Positions 53,860 through 63,019 of a DNA stretch of 64,000 nucleotides are shown piece after piece. Origin of the DNA: Mesorhizobium sp. M9A.F.Ca.ET.002.03.1.2 (GTDB taxonomy: Bacteria; Pseudomonadota; Alphaproteobacteria; Rhizobiales; Rhizobiaceae); NCBI RefSeq assembly GCF_003952365.1, contig NZ_CP034443.1, positions 1,977,001-2,041,000 on the forward strand, written 5' to 3'. Both the position numbers and the translations under genes were made by a program. The notes under the pieces are model-generated. The model did not search any database and had not been told where the DNA came from. It worked only from the letters and a program-made list of their open reading frames with translations. Positions within the stretch are counted from its first letter, which is position 1. Each line of letters opens with the position of its first letter.

Positions 53860-55767
53860 TTACCGGCCAAGCCCGCGTCCTTTCAGCGCCGCGGTGATTT
53901 CGTCGAGAATGACCGGGTCGTCGATGGTCGCCGGCATCGCCCAGTCTTCCTTGTCGGCAATCTTCTGCATGGTGCCGCGCAGGATTTTGCCGGAGCGTGT
54001 CTTTGGCAGGCGCTTGATCGTCACCACCGTCTTGAAGGCGGCGACCGGGCCGATCCGCTCGCGCACCAGCGTGACCACCTCGGTCTCAATAGTGCCGGTG
54101 TCGCGCGCGACACCCGCATTCAGCACGACGAAGCCGAGCGGAACCTGGCCCTTCATCGCGTCGGCGACGCCGATGACGGCGCATTCGGCAACGTCCGGAT
54201 GCGCGGCCAGCACCTCCTCCATGGCGCCGGTCGACAGCCGGTGGCCGGCGACATTGATGATGTCGTCGGTCCGGGCCATGACATAGAGATAGCCGTCCTC
54301 GTCCATCATGCCGGCATCCGCCGTCTTGTAGAAGCCGGGGAATTCATCGAGATAGGCTTGGCGAAACCGGTCATCGGCGTTCCACAGCGTCGGCAGGCAG
54401 CCGGCCGGCAGCGGCAGCTTGACCACGACATTGCCCAGCGTGCCGCGCGGCACTTCGTGGCCGGCATCGTCGAGCACGCGGATGTCGTAGCCGGGCATCG
54501 GCACGCCGGGCGAGCCGTATTTCACCGGCAGCAGGCCCAATCCGGCCGGGTTGATGGTCATCGGCGAACCGGTCTCGGTCTGCCACCAATGGTCGATCAC
54601 CGGCACGTTCAATTGCTGCTCCGCCCATTTGATGGTTTCCGGATCGGCGCGCTCGCCGGCAAGGAACAGCGTGCGGAATTTCGAGAGGTCGTATTTGGGG
54701 ACGAACTCGCCCTTCGGGTCCTGTCCCTTGATGGCGCGGAAGGCGGTCGGCGCGGTGAACAGCGCGACCACGCCATGCTCTGATATCACCCGCCAGTAGG
54801 TGCCGGCGTCGGGCGTGCCGACCGGCTTGCCCTCGAACAGGACGGTCGTGCAGCCATGCAGCAGCGGGCCGTAGACGATGTAGGAATGGCCGACCACCCA
54901 GCCGACGTCGGAAGCCGCCCAGAACACCTCGCCCGGCCTGACGCCGAACTCGTTCTCCATCGACCATTTCAGCACGACCATGTGGCCGCCATTGTCGCGC
55001 ACGATGCCCTTGGGCTGGCCGGTCGTGCCTGATGTGTAGATGATGTAGAGCGGGTCGGTGGCGAGCACCGCAACGCAGTCGACATTGGCGCCGGCGGCCC
55101 GCTCGCGGGCGACCGCGTCGGCATAGTCGATGTCGTAGTTCTCCTTCATCTCGCAGCGCAACTGGTCGCGCTGCAGGATGAGGCATGCATCGGGCTTGTG
55201 CCGGGACATCTCGATCGCCTTGTCGAGCAGCGGCTTGTAGGCGACGACCCGCCCGGGCTCCAGGCCGCAAGAGGCGGAAATGATCAGCTTCGGCTTGGCG
55301 TCGTCGATGCGCGTGGCGAGCTCGTGCGAGGCAAAGCCGCCGAAGACCACCGAATGCACGGCGCCGATCCGGGCGCAGGCAAGCATGGCAAAGGCCGCTT
55401 CCGGCACCATCGGCATGTAGATGATGACCCGGTCGCCTTTTTGGACGCCGCGGTTCTTCATCACCGACGTCAGCGCGACCACCTCGCGCTTCAGTTCGGC
55501 ATAGGTGAATTTCCTGATCGTGCCTAAGATCGCGCTGTCATGGATCAGCGCGATCTGGTCGGCGCGGCCACCAGCAACGTGGCGGTCGACGGCGTTGAAG
55601 CAGGTGTTGCAGGAGGCGCCGCCAAACCAGCGCCCATAGACGCCGGCATTCGGATCGAACACGGTCTCGAAGGGCGAGAACCAGTCGATGGCCTTGGCCG
55701 CATCCGCCCAGAATTTTTCCGGGTCGCGTTTCCAGCCGTCATAAACCTCGTGGTAGCGTGACGCCAT
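53860..55767 (-). CDS. prpE: Propionyl-CoA synthetase
   Basis: The 635-residue AMP-forming acyl-CoA synthetase begins MASRYHEVYDGWKRDPEKFW, typical of PrpE rather than Acs. It has the P-loop YTSGTTGQPKGIVRDNGGH, HWWQTETGSPM, the hinge MARTDDIINVAGHRLSTGAM and the catalytic Lys in LPKTRSGKILRGTM. It activates propionate, possibly acetate. A TTTTTGCAAGCATGTGCAA sequence in the upstream spacer might be a regulator site. It is not part of the exo operon by strand or spacing with the acyltransferase (86 bp). Confidence 0.92.
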   Translation of the reverse strand: MASRYHEVYDGWKRDPEKFWADAAKAIDWFSPFETVFDPNAGVYGRWFGGASCNTCFNAVDRHVAGGRADQIALIHDSAILGTIRKFTYAELKREVVALTSVMKNRGVQKGDRVIIYMPMVPEAAFAMLACARIGAVHSVVFGGFASHELATRIDDAKPKLIISASCGLEPGRVVAYKPLLDKAIEMSRHKPDACLILQRDQLRCEMKENYDIDYADAVARERAAGANVDCVAVLATDPLYIIYTSGTTGQPKGIVRDNGGHMVVLKWSMENEFGVRPGEVFWAASDVGWVVGHSYIVYGPLLHGCTTVLFEGKPVGTPDAGTYWRVISEHGVVALFTAPTAFRAIKGQDPKGEFVPKYDLSKFRTLFLAGERADPETIKWAEQQLNVPVIDHWWQTETGSPMTINPAGLGLLPVKYGSPGVPMPGYDIRVLDDAGHEVPRGTLGNVVVKLPLPAGCLPTLWNADDRFRQAYLDEFPGFYKTADAGMMDEDGYLYVMARTDDIINVAGHRLSTGAMEEVLAAHPDVAECAVIGVADAMKGQVPLGFVVLNAGVARDTGTIETEVVTLVRERIGPVAAFKTVVTIKRLPKTRSGKILRGTMQKIADKEDWAMPATIDDPVILDEITAALKGRGLGR

Positions 55768-56048
55768 CCAGCTTCCTCCCCAGGAATGTTTGCTGTCTTT
55801 GAAACACCGTATGCTGTTTTTGCAAGCATGTGCAATTTCGTCTTTTGGCGACCTCGGCTCGGTCGCAAACGTGCCGCATTATGATTGGGGATTTTGGTTG
55901 GGCATAGGCAATGAAGTTGCGATGCGGGATTGGATAGCCATGTTGACGGCGCTGCTGGTGAAGACTGTTCCCCCCGCGCGCGGGCAAGGGATGCCATTCG
56001 CGCCCGGGCATCCCAGCGCGATCTCGACTGCGCTCATTCGGATTGGCT

Positions 56049-56165
56049 CTAGAGCGGCAGCGCCGTCAGCATGAATCCAATACCGCCGGCGATCAGCAAA
56101 ACGGCGGCCAACGCTTTTCTATGACGTTGGAAACCCGTCGGCGCCCGATCCCAATTGTAACGCAT
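56049..56165 (-). CDS. 38-residue single-span membrane peptide
   Basis: The short frame encodes a basic N terminus (MRYNWDRAPTGFQRHRK) and one membrane segment (ALAAVLLIAGGIGFMLTALP). ATG at 56165 is preceded by a perfect GGGAGG 7 bases upstream, which is the main support. I do not recognise the family. It lies alone between prpE and dhaK; 55768-56048 holds no gene. Confidence 0.6.
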   Translation of the reverse strand: MRYNWDRAPTGFQRHRKALAAVLLIAGGIGFMLTALPL

Positions 56166-56306
56166 GTTCTGCCTCCCAAAACCCGCCGGATTCCTTACCT
56201 TACCAAAGGTAAAGAAAGGAACATCGCTGCCTGAATCCACCACACTGGCCTGACAATCCTCGGCAAAGCACATGACAGTTTTGCCATCGGCTATTTCTGG
56301 AGTGCG

Positions 56307-57293
56307 CTACATGCCCCAGCGCAGCGCGGCCGTATGCACCGGCGCGTCCCACAACGCGGTCGTCTCACCGTCGAGCATGGTCAGCGTGATCGAGCAGCCG
56401 GCCATGTCGAGCGAGGTCACGTAGGACCCGACCAGCGAGCGGGTGACCGTCACGCCGTTCCTCTCGAAGATTTTGCGGGCGCTGTTGTACATCAGGTAAA
56501 GTTCCATCAGCGGCGTGCCGCCGAAGCCGTTGACGAAGAGCAGCGCCGGACCTTTTGCCTTGCCGCCGAGGTCGCCGGCGATCGCCGCGCAGATCTCCTC
56601 GGCAATGGCGTCGGCGCTCTTCAATGTGTCGCGCCGGCGGCCGGGCTCGCCATGGATGCCGACGCCGAACTCCATCTCGCCATCGCCTATGTCGAAGGTC
56701 GGCTTGCCCGCCGCCGGTACGGTGCAACTGGTCAGCGCCACGCCCATGGAGCGTGTCGCCCCGTTGACGCGTTCGCCAAGCGCCTTCAACTGCTTCAGCG
56801 CCATGCCTTGCTCGGCTGCGGCGCCAACGATCTTCTCGACGACCAGCGTGCCGGCGACGCCGCGCCGCCCGGTGGTGTAGGATGAGTTCTCTACAGCGAC
56901 GTCGTCGTTGGTCACGACTTGCATGACGCCCTCCGCCATTTCGGCGGCCATGTCGAAGTTCATCACGTCGCCTTCGTAGTTCTTGACGATGAACAGGCAG
57001 CCGGCACCGGTGTTGACCGCTTCCGCGGCCGCCATCATCTGGTCCGGCGTCGGCGAGGTGAACACCTGGCCGGGGCAGGCGGCATCCAGCATGCCATGCC
57101 CAACCAGCCCGCCGTGCAGCGGCTCGTGGCCCGAGCCGCCGCCGGAAATCAGCGCCACCTTGCCCGGCTTGAGTATCTTGCGGCGGACGAATTTATGCTC
57201 GTCGCCAAGCACCAGCAGGTCGGCATGGGCTGCAACGAAGCCGTCGAGGCTTTCGGTCAGCACCGTGTCCACGGAATTCAGAAACTTCTTCAT
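56307..57293 (-). CDS. dhaK: Dihydroxyacetone kinase subunit DhaK
   Basis: The 328-residue subunit binds dihydroxyacetone covalently. It shows LISGGGSGHEPLHGGLVGHG near residue 48, NYEGDVMNFDMAAEMA, and a histidine in the substrate loop GVGIHGEPGRRRD near residue 217. With DhaL and the PTS proteins it uses phosphoenolpyruvate instead of ATP. It is the last gene of the minus-strand operon, 36 bases after the unknown 141-residue gene. Confidence 0.95.
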   Translation of the reverse strand: MKKFLNSVDTVLTESLDGFVAAHADLLVLGDEHKFVRRKILKPGKVALISGGGSGHEPLHGGLVGHGMLDAACPGQVFTSPTPDQMMAAAEAVNTGAGCLFIVKNYEGDVMNFDMAAEMAEGVMQVVTNDDVAVENSSYTTGRRGVAGTLVVEKIVGAAAEQGMALKQLKALGERVNGATRSMGVALTSCTVPAAGKPTFDIGDGEMEFGVGIHGEPGRRRDTLKSADAIAEEICAAIAGDLGGKAKGPALLFVNGFGGTPLMELYLMYNSARKIFERNGVTVTRSLVGSYVTSLDMAGCSITLTMLDGETTALWDAPVHTAALRWGM

Positions 57294-57329
57294 GGCCGTC
57301 TCCTCCCGAAATAGCTGAACGTGGCGCGA

Positions 57330-57755
57330 CTATGTCCCGCCCTTGCCGGCGATGCTGGTGATCTTCTGGATGAAATCGTTGACTGCCCGGTCGAGCGCCG
57401 CGTTCTGCTTGTCGTCGCCTAAATCCGGAACGATGAGCGAGACATGCCGCGTCTTGCGCATGCCTGATGCCACCGGCATTTTTCCTGGATGAGCCTGATG
57501 GTAGGCGGCGAGAAAATGGTCGCGTTCGGCCGGGCTGAAATGGCAGACGGAGAAAATAGCCGGCAAATGTTTTGACGGGATCGGGGTCGAATAGGCCGGG
57601 CTGGAAATCTGCGTGACGAAGCTGCGGTGCTTGCCCAGCGCGTCGGCGAGGCGCTGGCGCATGCCGGACGGGCGCTGGTCGATGACCTGCGACAGGATCG
57701 TCTTGTAAGCGCGGATCGCCTCTTCGGAGCCGGCTTCGGGCGTCTTCTCGGCCAT
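57330..57755 (-). CDS. Uncharacterised protein in the dihydroxyacetone PTS operon, helix-turn-helix-like
   Basis: The 141-residue protein begins MAEKTPEAGSEEAIRAYKTI and contains QRPSGMRQRLADALGKHRSF VTQISSPAY (shown in parts), which looks like an XRE-type helix-turn-helix, then FSVCHFSPAERDHFLAAYHQ and a C-terminal LVNDFIQKI-like helix. I recognise similar genes between ptsI and dhaK in other rhizobia but know no function. It could be a regulator of the operon. ATG at 57755 is 8 bases after the enzyme I stop. Confidence 0.7.
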   Translation of the reverse strand: MAEKTPEAGSEEAIRAYKTILSQVIDQRPSGMRQRLADALGKHRSFVTQISSPAYSTPIPSKHLPAIFSVCHFSPAERDHFLAAYHQAHPGKMPVASGMRKTRHVSLIVPDLGDDKQNAALDRAVNDFIQKITSIAGKGGT

Positions 57756-57763
57756 GCCGGCGC

Positions 57764-59365
57764 CTAGATCGAGACGTCCGCAATGGCCGCCTTGGCCATG
57801 GCGAGCTGGGCGGGAACCACGGACAGGTCGCCCAGACCGGCCTCGATCAGCGCCGGGATCGCCGCCGGATCGCCGCCGGCGTCGCCGCACAGGCTGACCG
57901 GTATCTTTTGCGCGCGGCCGAACGCGGCAACCGAGGCGATAAGCCGAAGCACGGCCGGGTGCCTGACCGAATTGAGATGCGCGACCGAGGCATTGTCGCG
58001 CGCCGCCGCCATCACATATTGGGTAAGGTCGTTCGAGCCGATCGAGAAGAAGGCGACTTCGGCAAACGCCTCCGGCGCGACCGCCACCGACGGCACCTCG
58101 ACCATGATGCCGAGCGGCGGCATTCTTTGCGCGACGCCGCGCGCGGCAAGCGCGGCCTGCTCTTCCGCGAACAGCGCGGCGGCACGCGCGTATTCGTCCA
58201 CAACGGCGATCATCGGGAACATCACCTTGAGATTGCCATGGACGGCCGCGCGCAGCAGCGCCCGGATCTGTACGCGAAAAACCGCTGGCCTTGCCAGCGA
58301 CAGCCTGATGCCGCGCAGGCCGAGGAACGAATTGGTTTCCTCCACAGTGAAGCCGGGCACCGGCTTGTCGCCGCCGGCATCGACGGTGCGGATCGTCACT
58401 GGCTTTTCGCCGGCCCATTCCAGCACCTTGCGATAGGCGCGATATTGCGTTTCCTCGTCCGGCAGCGTCTTGCCGAACAGGAATTCGGTGCGCATCAGCC
58501 CGACGCCGTCGCAGGTCGAGATATCGATGGCATCGACGTCGGACGGATCAGCTATGTTGACCAGCACCCGTACCGCCGTACCTGCCTTGGTGACCGCCGG
58601 GCGGCCCAAAAAGGTTTCAGCCAGGTCGCGGCGCCTAGCAAAGGACGACGACGATCGGCGGAATGCCTCGACCTCGGCTTTCGACGGCGCCAGCACGATG
58701 CCGCCGTGCTCGGCGTCGAGCAGGGCGACGCCGGCAAGATCAGCCGGCAAAGCGTCGAGCCCAACCGCCCCAAGCCCCACAACCATCGGCACGCCGCGCG
58801 AGCGTGCCAGCATGGCGACGTGGCTGGCGGCACTGCCCGCTTTCAGGGCGATGCCGCCGCCGGAACTCCAGTCAGTTTCGAGGAAGCGCGTCGGCGCGAT
58901 GTCCTCGCCGTAGAATATGGCGCCCACCGGCGCGGCAGCCTCGCTGTCCTCGGTCAGCGTCCGCAGCACCTGGTCTCTGATATCGCGCATGTCGGCGGCG
59001 CGCGCGCGGAAATAGTCCTGGTCCGACGTCTCGTAGCCGACGATTTCGGCGTCGAGCGCCTGCCGCCACGCCGCATTCGCTGGCTGACCTGAGTCAATCG
59101 CGGCAAAGGCCGGGCCGGTCAGCGCATCGTCCTCCAGCATGGCGATCTGGAACTCGAGGATGTCGGCGGCGTCGCCCTCGACCGCCTCGATCAGCGTGGC
59201 AAGCCGGCTGATGGCTGCCTTGATTGCCGTTTCGAGCGCGAGCCTCTCGTCCGCGGCGCTCGCCTTGCCGGCGTAGCGCGCGGCAACCGGCTCCAGGTTG
59301 AACAACGGCCCCTCGGCATAGCCGGCGGAGGCCGAAATCCCCTTCAGCCTAAGCGGTTCGGGCAT
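57764..59365 (-). CDS. Phosphoenolpyruvate-protein phosphotransferase (enzyme I) for the Dha system
   Basis: The 533-residue enzyme I starts the phosphate relay. It has the phosphohistidine region ALKAGSAASHVAMLARSRGV near residue 180 and a complete PEP-binding domain (GVGLMRTEFLFG, TVDAGGDKPVPGF, SIGSNDLTQYVMAAARDN, SLCGDAGGDP). In E. coli DhaM a partial enzyme I is fused to HPr; here it is a separate full-length gene overlapping the HPr gene by 17 bases. Confidence 0.92.
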   Translation of the reverse strand: MPEPLRLKGISASAGYAEGPLFNLEPVAARYAGKASAADERLALETAIKAAISRLATLIEAVEGDAADILEFQIAMLEDDALTGPAFAAIDSGQPANAAWRQALDAEIVGYETSDQDYFRARAADMRDIRDQVLRTLTEDSEAAAPVGAIFYGEDIAPTRFLETDWSSGGGIALKAGSAASHVAMLARSRGVPMVVGLGAVGLDALPADLAGVALLDAEHGGIVLAPSKAEVEAFRRSSSSFARRRDLAETFLGRPAVTKAGTAVRVLVNIADPSDVDAIDISTCDGVGLMRTEFLFGKTLPDEETQYRAYRKVLEWAGEKPVTIRTVDAGGDKPVPGFTVEETNSFLGLRGIRLSLARPAVFRVQIRALLRAAVHGNLKVMFPMIAVVDEYARAAALFAEEQAALAARGVAQRMPPLGIMVEVPSVAVAPEAFAEVAFFSIGSNDLTQYVMAAARDNASVAHLNSVRHPAVLRLIASVAAFGRAQKIPVSLCGDAGGDPAAIPALIEAGLGDLSVVPAQLAMAKAAIADVSI

Positions 59366-59672
59366 GGTCCGCGCCCTCGTCGAAATCGCGCCGTACCAGC
59401 TCGACCAGCGCGCCGACCGCCTCGCTGGCGCCGTCGCCTTTGGCCCTGATATGCAGCACCGTGCCTTTCGGCGCTTTGGCCGCCATCACCTTGACGATGC
59501 TCTTGGCGTCGAACCACGGCCCGTTGGCGGCGAGCGCAACTTCGACCTCGGCCGCGAACGTCTTGGCGAGTTTGGTGAACTTCACCGAAGGGCGCGCATG
59601 CAGACCGACCTCGTGGGTGATCAGGACGGTGGCTTCGGCGGATGCGGACATCGAGTCAAAATTCCTATTCAT
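59349..59672 (-). CDS. HPr family phosphocarrier protein
   Basis: The 107-residue phosphocarrier has the active-site histidine in THEVGLHARPSVKFTKLA (near residue 25) and FDAKSIVKVMAAKAPKG. ATG at 59672 directly follows the dhaM stop; ATG at 59651 (MSASAEAT) with AGGA 11 bases upstream is an alternative and would give the usual short HPr N terminus. Confidence 0.9.
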   Translation of the reverse strand: MNRNFDSMSASAEATVLITHEVGLHARPSVKFTKLAKTFAAEVEVALAANGPWFDAKSIVKVMAAKAPKGTVLHIRAKGDGASEAVGALVELVRRDFDEGADHARTA

Positions 59673-60062
59673 TCACGATGGCGACAATTCATGTGCCGTT
59701 GCCACCACTTCCCTGAGCGAGGCGCCGCCGGAAGCCTCCGTCGCCGCCATCACCGCGCCCTCGACGATCGGCGCATTGCAGACGACGATCTTCTGCGCGC
59801 GCGGCTCGCCGATCATCTCGATCGCCATCTCGCTGTTGGTCTCGGCGCCGCCAAGATCGACGAGGATGGCGACACCCGCCTCCGACCAGGCCTTGTCGAT
59901 GGCGCCCATAATCGCCTCGACGTTTGTGCCCAGCCCGCCATGGCCGTTTCCGCCGCACCATGCAAGTGGCACTTCGTCGCCGACCATCTGGCGCACCATG
60001 TCGGCCGTGCCCTCGGCGACCAGCGGTGAATGCGATACGATGACGATGCCGACATTGCTCAT
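59673..60062 (-). CDS. dhaM: PTS-dependent dihydroxyacetone kinase phosphotransferase subunit DhaM (EIIA domain)
   Basis: The 129-residue EIIA-Man-like subunit passes phosphate from HPr to DhaL-bound ADP. The phosphohistidine is His11 in VGIVIVSHSPLVAEG, followed by GGNGHGGLGTNVEAI and LVDLGGAETNSEMAIEM. Its start overlaps the dhaL stop by four bases. Confidence 0.93.
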   Translation of the reverse strand: MSNVGIVIVSHSPLVAEGTADMVRQMVGDEVPLAWCGGNGHGGLGTNVEAIMGAIDKAWSEAGVAILVDLGGAETNSEMAIEMIGEPRAQKIVVCNAPIVEGAVMAATEASGGASLREVVATAHELSPS

Positions 60063-60694
60063 GCGTGGCCCTTAATGGTTTCGACGACGGCTCGCACCAG
60101 AAGCGCGACCGAGCGCCCGCCGGCATCCATATGGCCGATCGAGCGGTCGCCGAGGAACGAGGCACGTCCGCGCAAGGCCTTCATCGGCACGGTGGTGTCG
60201 GCCGCACTGTCGGCGGCGTCGGTAATTTCCGCTCCGGTCTTTCCCTGTAGCAGCGCCTGATGCACCGGCTGCAGCACGTCGAGCATGGTCTTTTGCCCGA
60301 CCTGCGACTTGCCACGTGCCGCCACCGCCTCGATCGCCTTGCCGAACGCAGACGCCAGATTGGCGCGATCGGGCTCAGCGGAAATTTCCTTGCCGAGCGC
60401 CATGAAAAGCGTGCCGAACAGCGGGCCGGAAGCGCCGCCCACCGTCATCACCAGCTTGGTGCCGATCGCCTTCAACGCGTCGGGCAGGGGCTTTGCCGCG
60501 AACTGGTCGGCCTCGGCCCGCACCGCCTCGAAGCCGCGCTTCATGTTCAGCCCATGGTCGCCGTCGCCGATCGCCTGGTCGAGCGTGGTCAGCTCGTCCG
60601 CGTGGGCGACAATCGTGTCGGCGGTGGCTGATATCAGCGCCTTCAGATCAACCTTGTCCATCGTCCCAGTCTTGTCCATCGTCCGAGCGCTCAT
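60059..60694 (-). CDS. dhaL: Dihydroxyacetone kinase subunit DhaL
   Basis: The 211-residue ADP-binding subunit has the Asp cage motif LDQAIGDGDHGLNMKRGF near residue 38 and MTVGGASGPLFGTLFMALG. The preferred ATG at 60694 overlaps the upstream ATPase stop (ATGA) with AGGA 10 bases before; an internal ATG at 60661 gives a form without the unusual MSARTMDKTGT extension. Confidence 0.93.
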   Translation of the reverse strand: MSARTMDKTGTMDKVDLKALISATADTIVAHADELTTLDQAIGDGDHGLNMKRGFEAVRAEADQFAAKPLPDALKAIGTKLVMTVGGASGPLFGTLFMALGKEISAEPDRANLASAFGKAIEAVAARGKSQVGQKTMLDVLQPVHQALLQGKTGAEITDAADSAADTTVPMKALRGRASFLGDRSIGHMDAGGRSVALLVRAVVETIKGHA

Positions 60695-61710
60695 CGGTTT
60701 GCGATCCTGTTGCCGGCCTGGTCGAAGAACAGCGGCGCCCGGTAGCGGATCGTCACCTTGTCGCCCTTTTCCAGTTGCGTGTCGGGGTCGGTCAGCGTCA
60801 CCAGTTTTTTGGTCCCGACGCTCACATGCAGGTGGTTCTGGTCGCCCAGATGCTCGACCCAGTCAACAACGCCGTCGGCGTGGCCGTTCGATGCCTTGCC
60901 GATGGATAGATGTTCTGTACGCGCGCCGATGGTTTTGGTTCCCGCCGGCATGTCGCCGTCGGGCAGCAGGCCGGTCGGCAGCAGATTGATCGCCGGCTGG
61001 CCGAGCCTTGCGGCGACATGAAGGTTGGCCGGCTCCGAATAGATCGTCCGCGGCGTGCCGATCTGCACCAAAACGCCGTCGGCGAGAATGCCGATGCGAT
61101 CGGCCATGGTCATCGCTTCGATCTGGTCGTGCGTGACGTAGAGCATGGTGGCGCCGAGCTCGGCCTGGATGCGCTTCAGCTCGAGCCTGAGGTCGGCGCG
61201 CAGCTTGGCGTCGAGCGACGACAGCGGCTCGTCCATCAGGTAGATCGAAGGCTTGCGAACCAGGGCACGCCCGATGGCGACGCGCTGCATCTCCCCGCCG
61301 GAAAGTTTGGTGGAGCGGTTGTCGAGCTTGTGATGGATGCGCACCATCCTGGCCACCTCCTCGACGCGGCGGCGCACCGCCTCTTCGGGGAAACGCCGTG
61401 CCGGCGAACGCAGTGGAAAGGCGAGGTTGTCGTAGACCGACAGATGCGGATAGAGCGAATATTGCTGGAAGACGAAGGCGGTGTCGCGCTCGGCCGGCGA
61501 GAGTGCTGTCGCATCGCGGCCGCCGATATGGATTGAGCCCATATCCGGCCGTTCCAATCCAGCGATCAGCCGCAGCGTCGTAGTCTTGCCGGCGCCGGTC
61601 GGGCCGAGCAGCACGACGAATTCGCCGTCCTTGACCTGCAAATCGAGATTGTCGATGGCGGTGTGCTCGCCGAAGCTCTTGGTTACGCCTTTGATGTGCA
61701 CGTCAGCCAT
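60691..61710 (-). CDS. ABC transporter ATP-binding protein (second ATPase)
   Basis: The 339-residue MalK/UgpC-type ATPase has Walker A LLGPTGAGKTTTLRLIAG, signature TKLSGGEMQRVAIGRAL, Walker B IYLMDEPLSSLD and a C-terminal TOBE-like regulatory domain. ATG at 61710 has AGAGG 8 bases upstream and overlaps the first ATPase gene by 8 bases. Two different ATPases in one operon is the design of the rhizobial glycerol transporter GlpSTPQV. Confidence 0.9.
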   Translation of the reverse strand: MADVHIKGVTKSFGEHTAIDNLDLQVKDGEFVVLLGPTGAGKTTTLRLIAGLERPDMGSIHIGGRDATALSPAERDTAFVFQQYSLYPHLSVYDNLAFPLRSPARRFPEEAVRRRVEEVARMVRIHHKLDNRSTKLSGGEMQRVAIGRALVRKPSIYLMDEPLSSLDAKLRADLRLELKRIQAELGATMLYVTHDQIEAMTMADRIGILADGVLVQIGTPRTIYSEPANLHVAARLGQPAINLLPTGLLPDGDMPAGTKTIGARTEHLSIGKASNGHADGVVDWVEHLGDQNHLHVSVGTKKLVTLTDPDTQLEKGDKVTIRYRAPLFFDQAGNRIANR

Positions 61711-62809
61711 GACGGACCTCTGCGGTGGCGTCATGGATCGCGGTGCGAACCGCGCGGCCGGAGCCTTTCTCGAACAGCGACAGCCGGGCGCTGCTCAGCG
61801 CCAGGCCGACATGGTCGCCCGCATTGAGCCGGATTTCGGCCGGGACCCGCGCCTTGATGATGCCGTCTGCAGTCTCCACCGCCACGATCTGCGTGGTGCC
61901 GAGATATTCGGTGCCGTAGATGGCGCCGCGCAGCTTCGAGGCGTCGTCGAAGCGGATGTGTTCCGGCCGGATGCCAAGCGCCATGTCGGCCGGCGCGATG
62001 TCCTCGCGCACCTCCGGCACGGCCACCTTGGCACCTTGCACCACGATCTCCCTGGCACCCCTTGAAAGCCCGCCGCCGAAGCCCAGAAAATTCATCGGCG
62101 GCGAGCCGATGAAGTCGGCGACGAACATGCTCGCCGGCCGGTCGTAGATTTCGCGCGGGCTTCCGAACTGCTCGATGACGCCGTGGTTCATCACCGCTAT
62201 CTTGTCGGCCATCGACATCGCTTCCATCTGGTCATGGGTGACATAGACGGTTGTGGCGTGGATGCGGTTGTGCAATTCGCGCAGTTCGTGGACCATGAGG
62301 TCGCGGAATTCGGTGTCGAGTGTGCCGAGCGGCTCGTCCATCAGGAAGCATTTTGGACGCCGCACGATGGCGCGTCCGAGCGCCACGCGCTGGCGGTCGC
62401 CGCCGGCAAGGCCGGAGACTGATTTGTTGAGCAGATGGTCGATGCGCAAAAGCTTCGCCGTCTCCTCGACCCTGGCGCGGATCTCGGCACCGGGCATGCC
62501 TTGCGCCAGCAGCGGAAAGCCGATGTTCTTCCTGACGTTCATGTGCGGGTAGAGCGCGAACAACTGGAAGACGAAGGCGATGTCGCGCTCGCGAGCACGC
62601 CGCATGGTGACGTCCTCGCCGCCGAGCAGGATCTTGCCGCCTGTCGGCAGTTCGAGCCCGGCGATCATCCTGAGCGTCGTCGTCTTGCCGCAGCCCGACG
62701 GCCCCAGCATGACGAAGAACTCGCCATCCCCGACGACGAAGTTGGAATCCTGCACGGCGACGAAATCGCCGAAGGCCTTTCTCAGATGCTCGACCCTGAT
62801 CTCCGCCAT
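61703..62809 (-). CDS. ABC transporter ATP-binding protein (first ATPase)
   Basis: The 368-residue ATPase has Walker A LGPSGCGKTTTLRMIAG, a Q-loop region, signature VSGLAGGDRQRVALGRAI (AGGDRQ in place of SGGQ), Walker B CFLMDEPLGTLD and a TOBE-like C terminus. The signature motif replaces Ser by Ala, so activity may differ from the partner ATPase. It is 3 bases after the small membrane protein gene. Confidence 0.9.
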   Translation of the reverse strand: MAEIRVEHLRKAFGDFVAVQDSNFVVGDGEFFVMLGPSGCGKTTTLRMIAGLELPTGGKILLGGEDVTMRRARERDIAFVFQLFALYPHMNVRKNIGFPLLAQGMPGAEIRARVEETAKLLRIDHLLNKSVSGLAGGDRQRVALGRAIVRRPKCFLMDEPLGTLDTEFRDLMVHELRELHNRIHATTVYVTHDQMEAMSMADKIAVMNHGVIEQFGSPREIYDRPASMFVADFIGSPPMNFLGFGGGLSRGAREIVVQGAKVAVPEVREDIAPADMALGIRPEHIRFDDASKLRGAIYGTEYLGTTQIVAVETADGIIKARVPAEIRLNAGDHVGLALSSARLSLFEKGSGRAVRTAIHDATAEVRHG

Positions 62810-62812
62810 CGT

Positions 62813-63019
62813 CTACTCCGGAAATTTCGAGACGATGATGAACATCGCCGTGCCGGCCAGCATGGTGACGAAGGAGTAAGTATAGAGCGGCAGTGCGAAA
62901 GGCTGGAACAGCATCAGGAAGCCGATGGCGATGATCACTGTCGCGATGTTCTCCATCAAGCCGCGCCTGGCCCAGGCCGGCCAGCGCGATTTGCGTCTTG
63001 CCGGTTGGGTCATGCTCAT
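62813..63019 (-). CDS. Small membrane protein of the ABC operon
   Basis: The 68-residue protein has a basic start (MSMTQPARRKSRWPAWARRG) and two membrane segments (residues about 24-41 and 46-63). Its start overlaps the permease stop by four bases. Small membrane proteins occur at the same place in the glycerol transporter operon (GlpU); relation is inferred from position only. Confidence 0.8.
   Translation of the reverse strand: MSMTQPARRKSRWPAWARRGLMENIATVIIAIGFLMLFQPFALPLYTYSFVTMLAGTAMFIIVSKFPE

Noticed and set aside
55820..55850. TTTTTGCAAGCATGTGCAATTT upstream of prpE as another PhaR-like site
   Set aside because: The half sites are spaced differently from the recurring core, so it was not counted.
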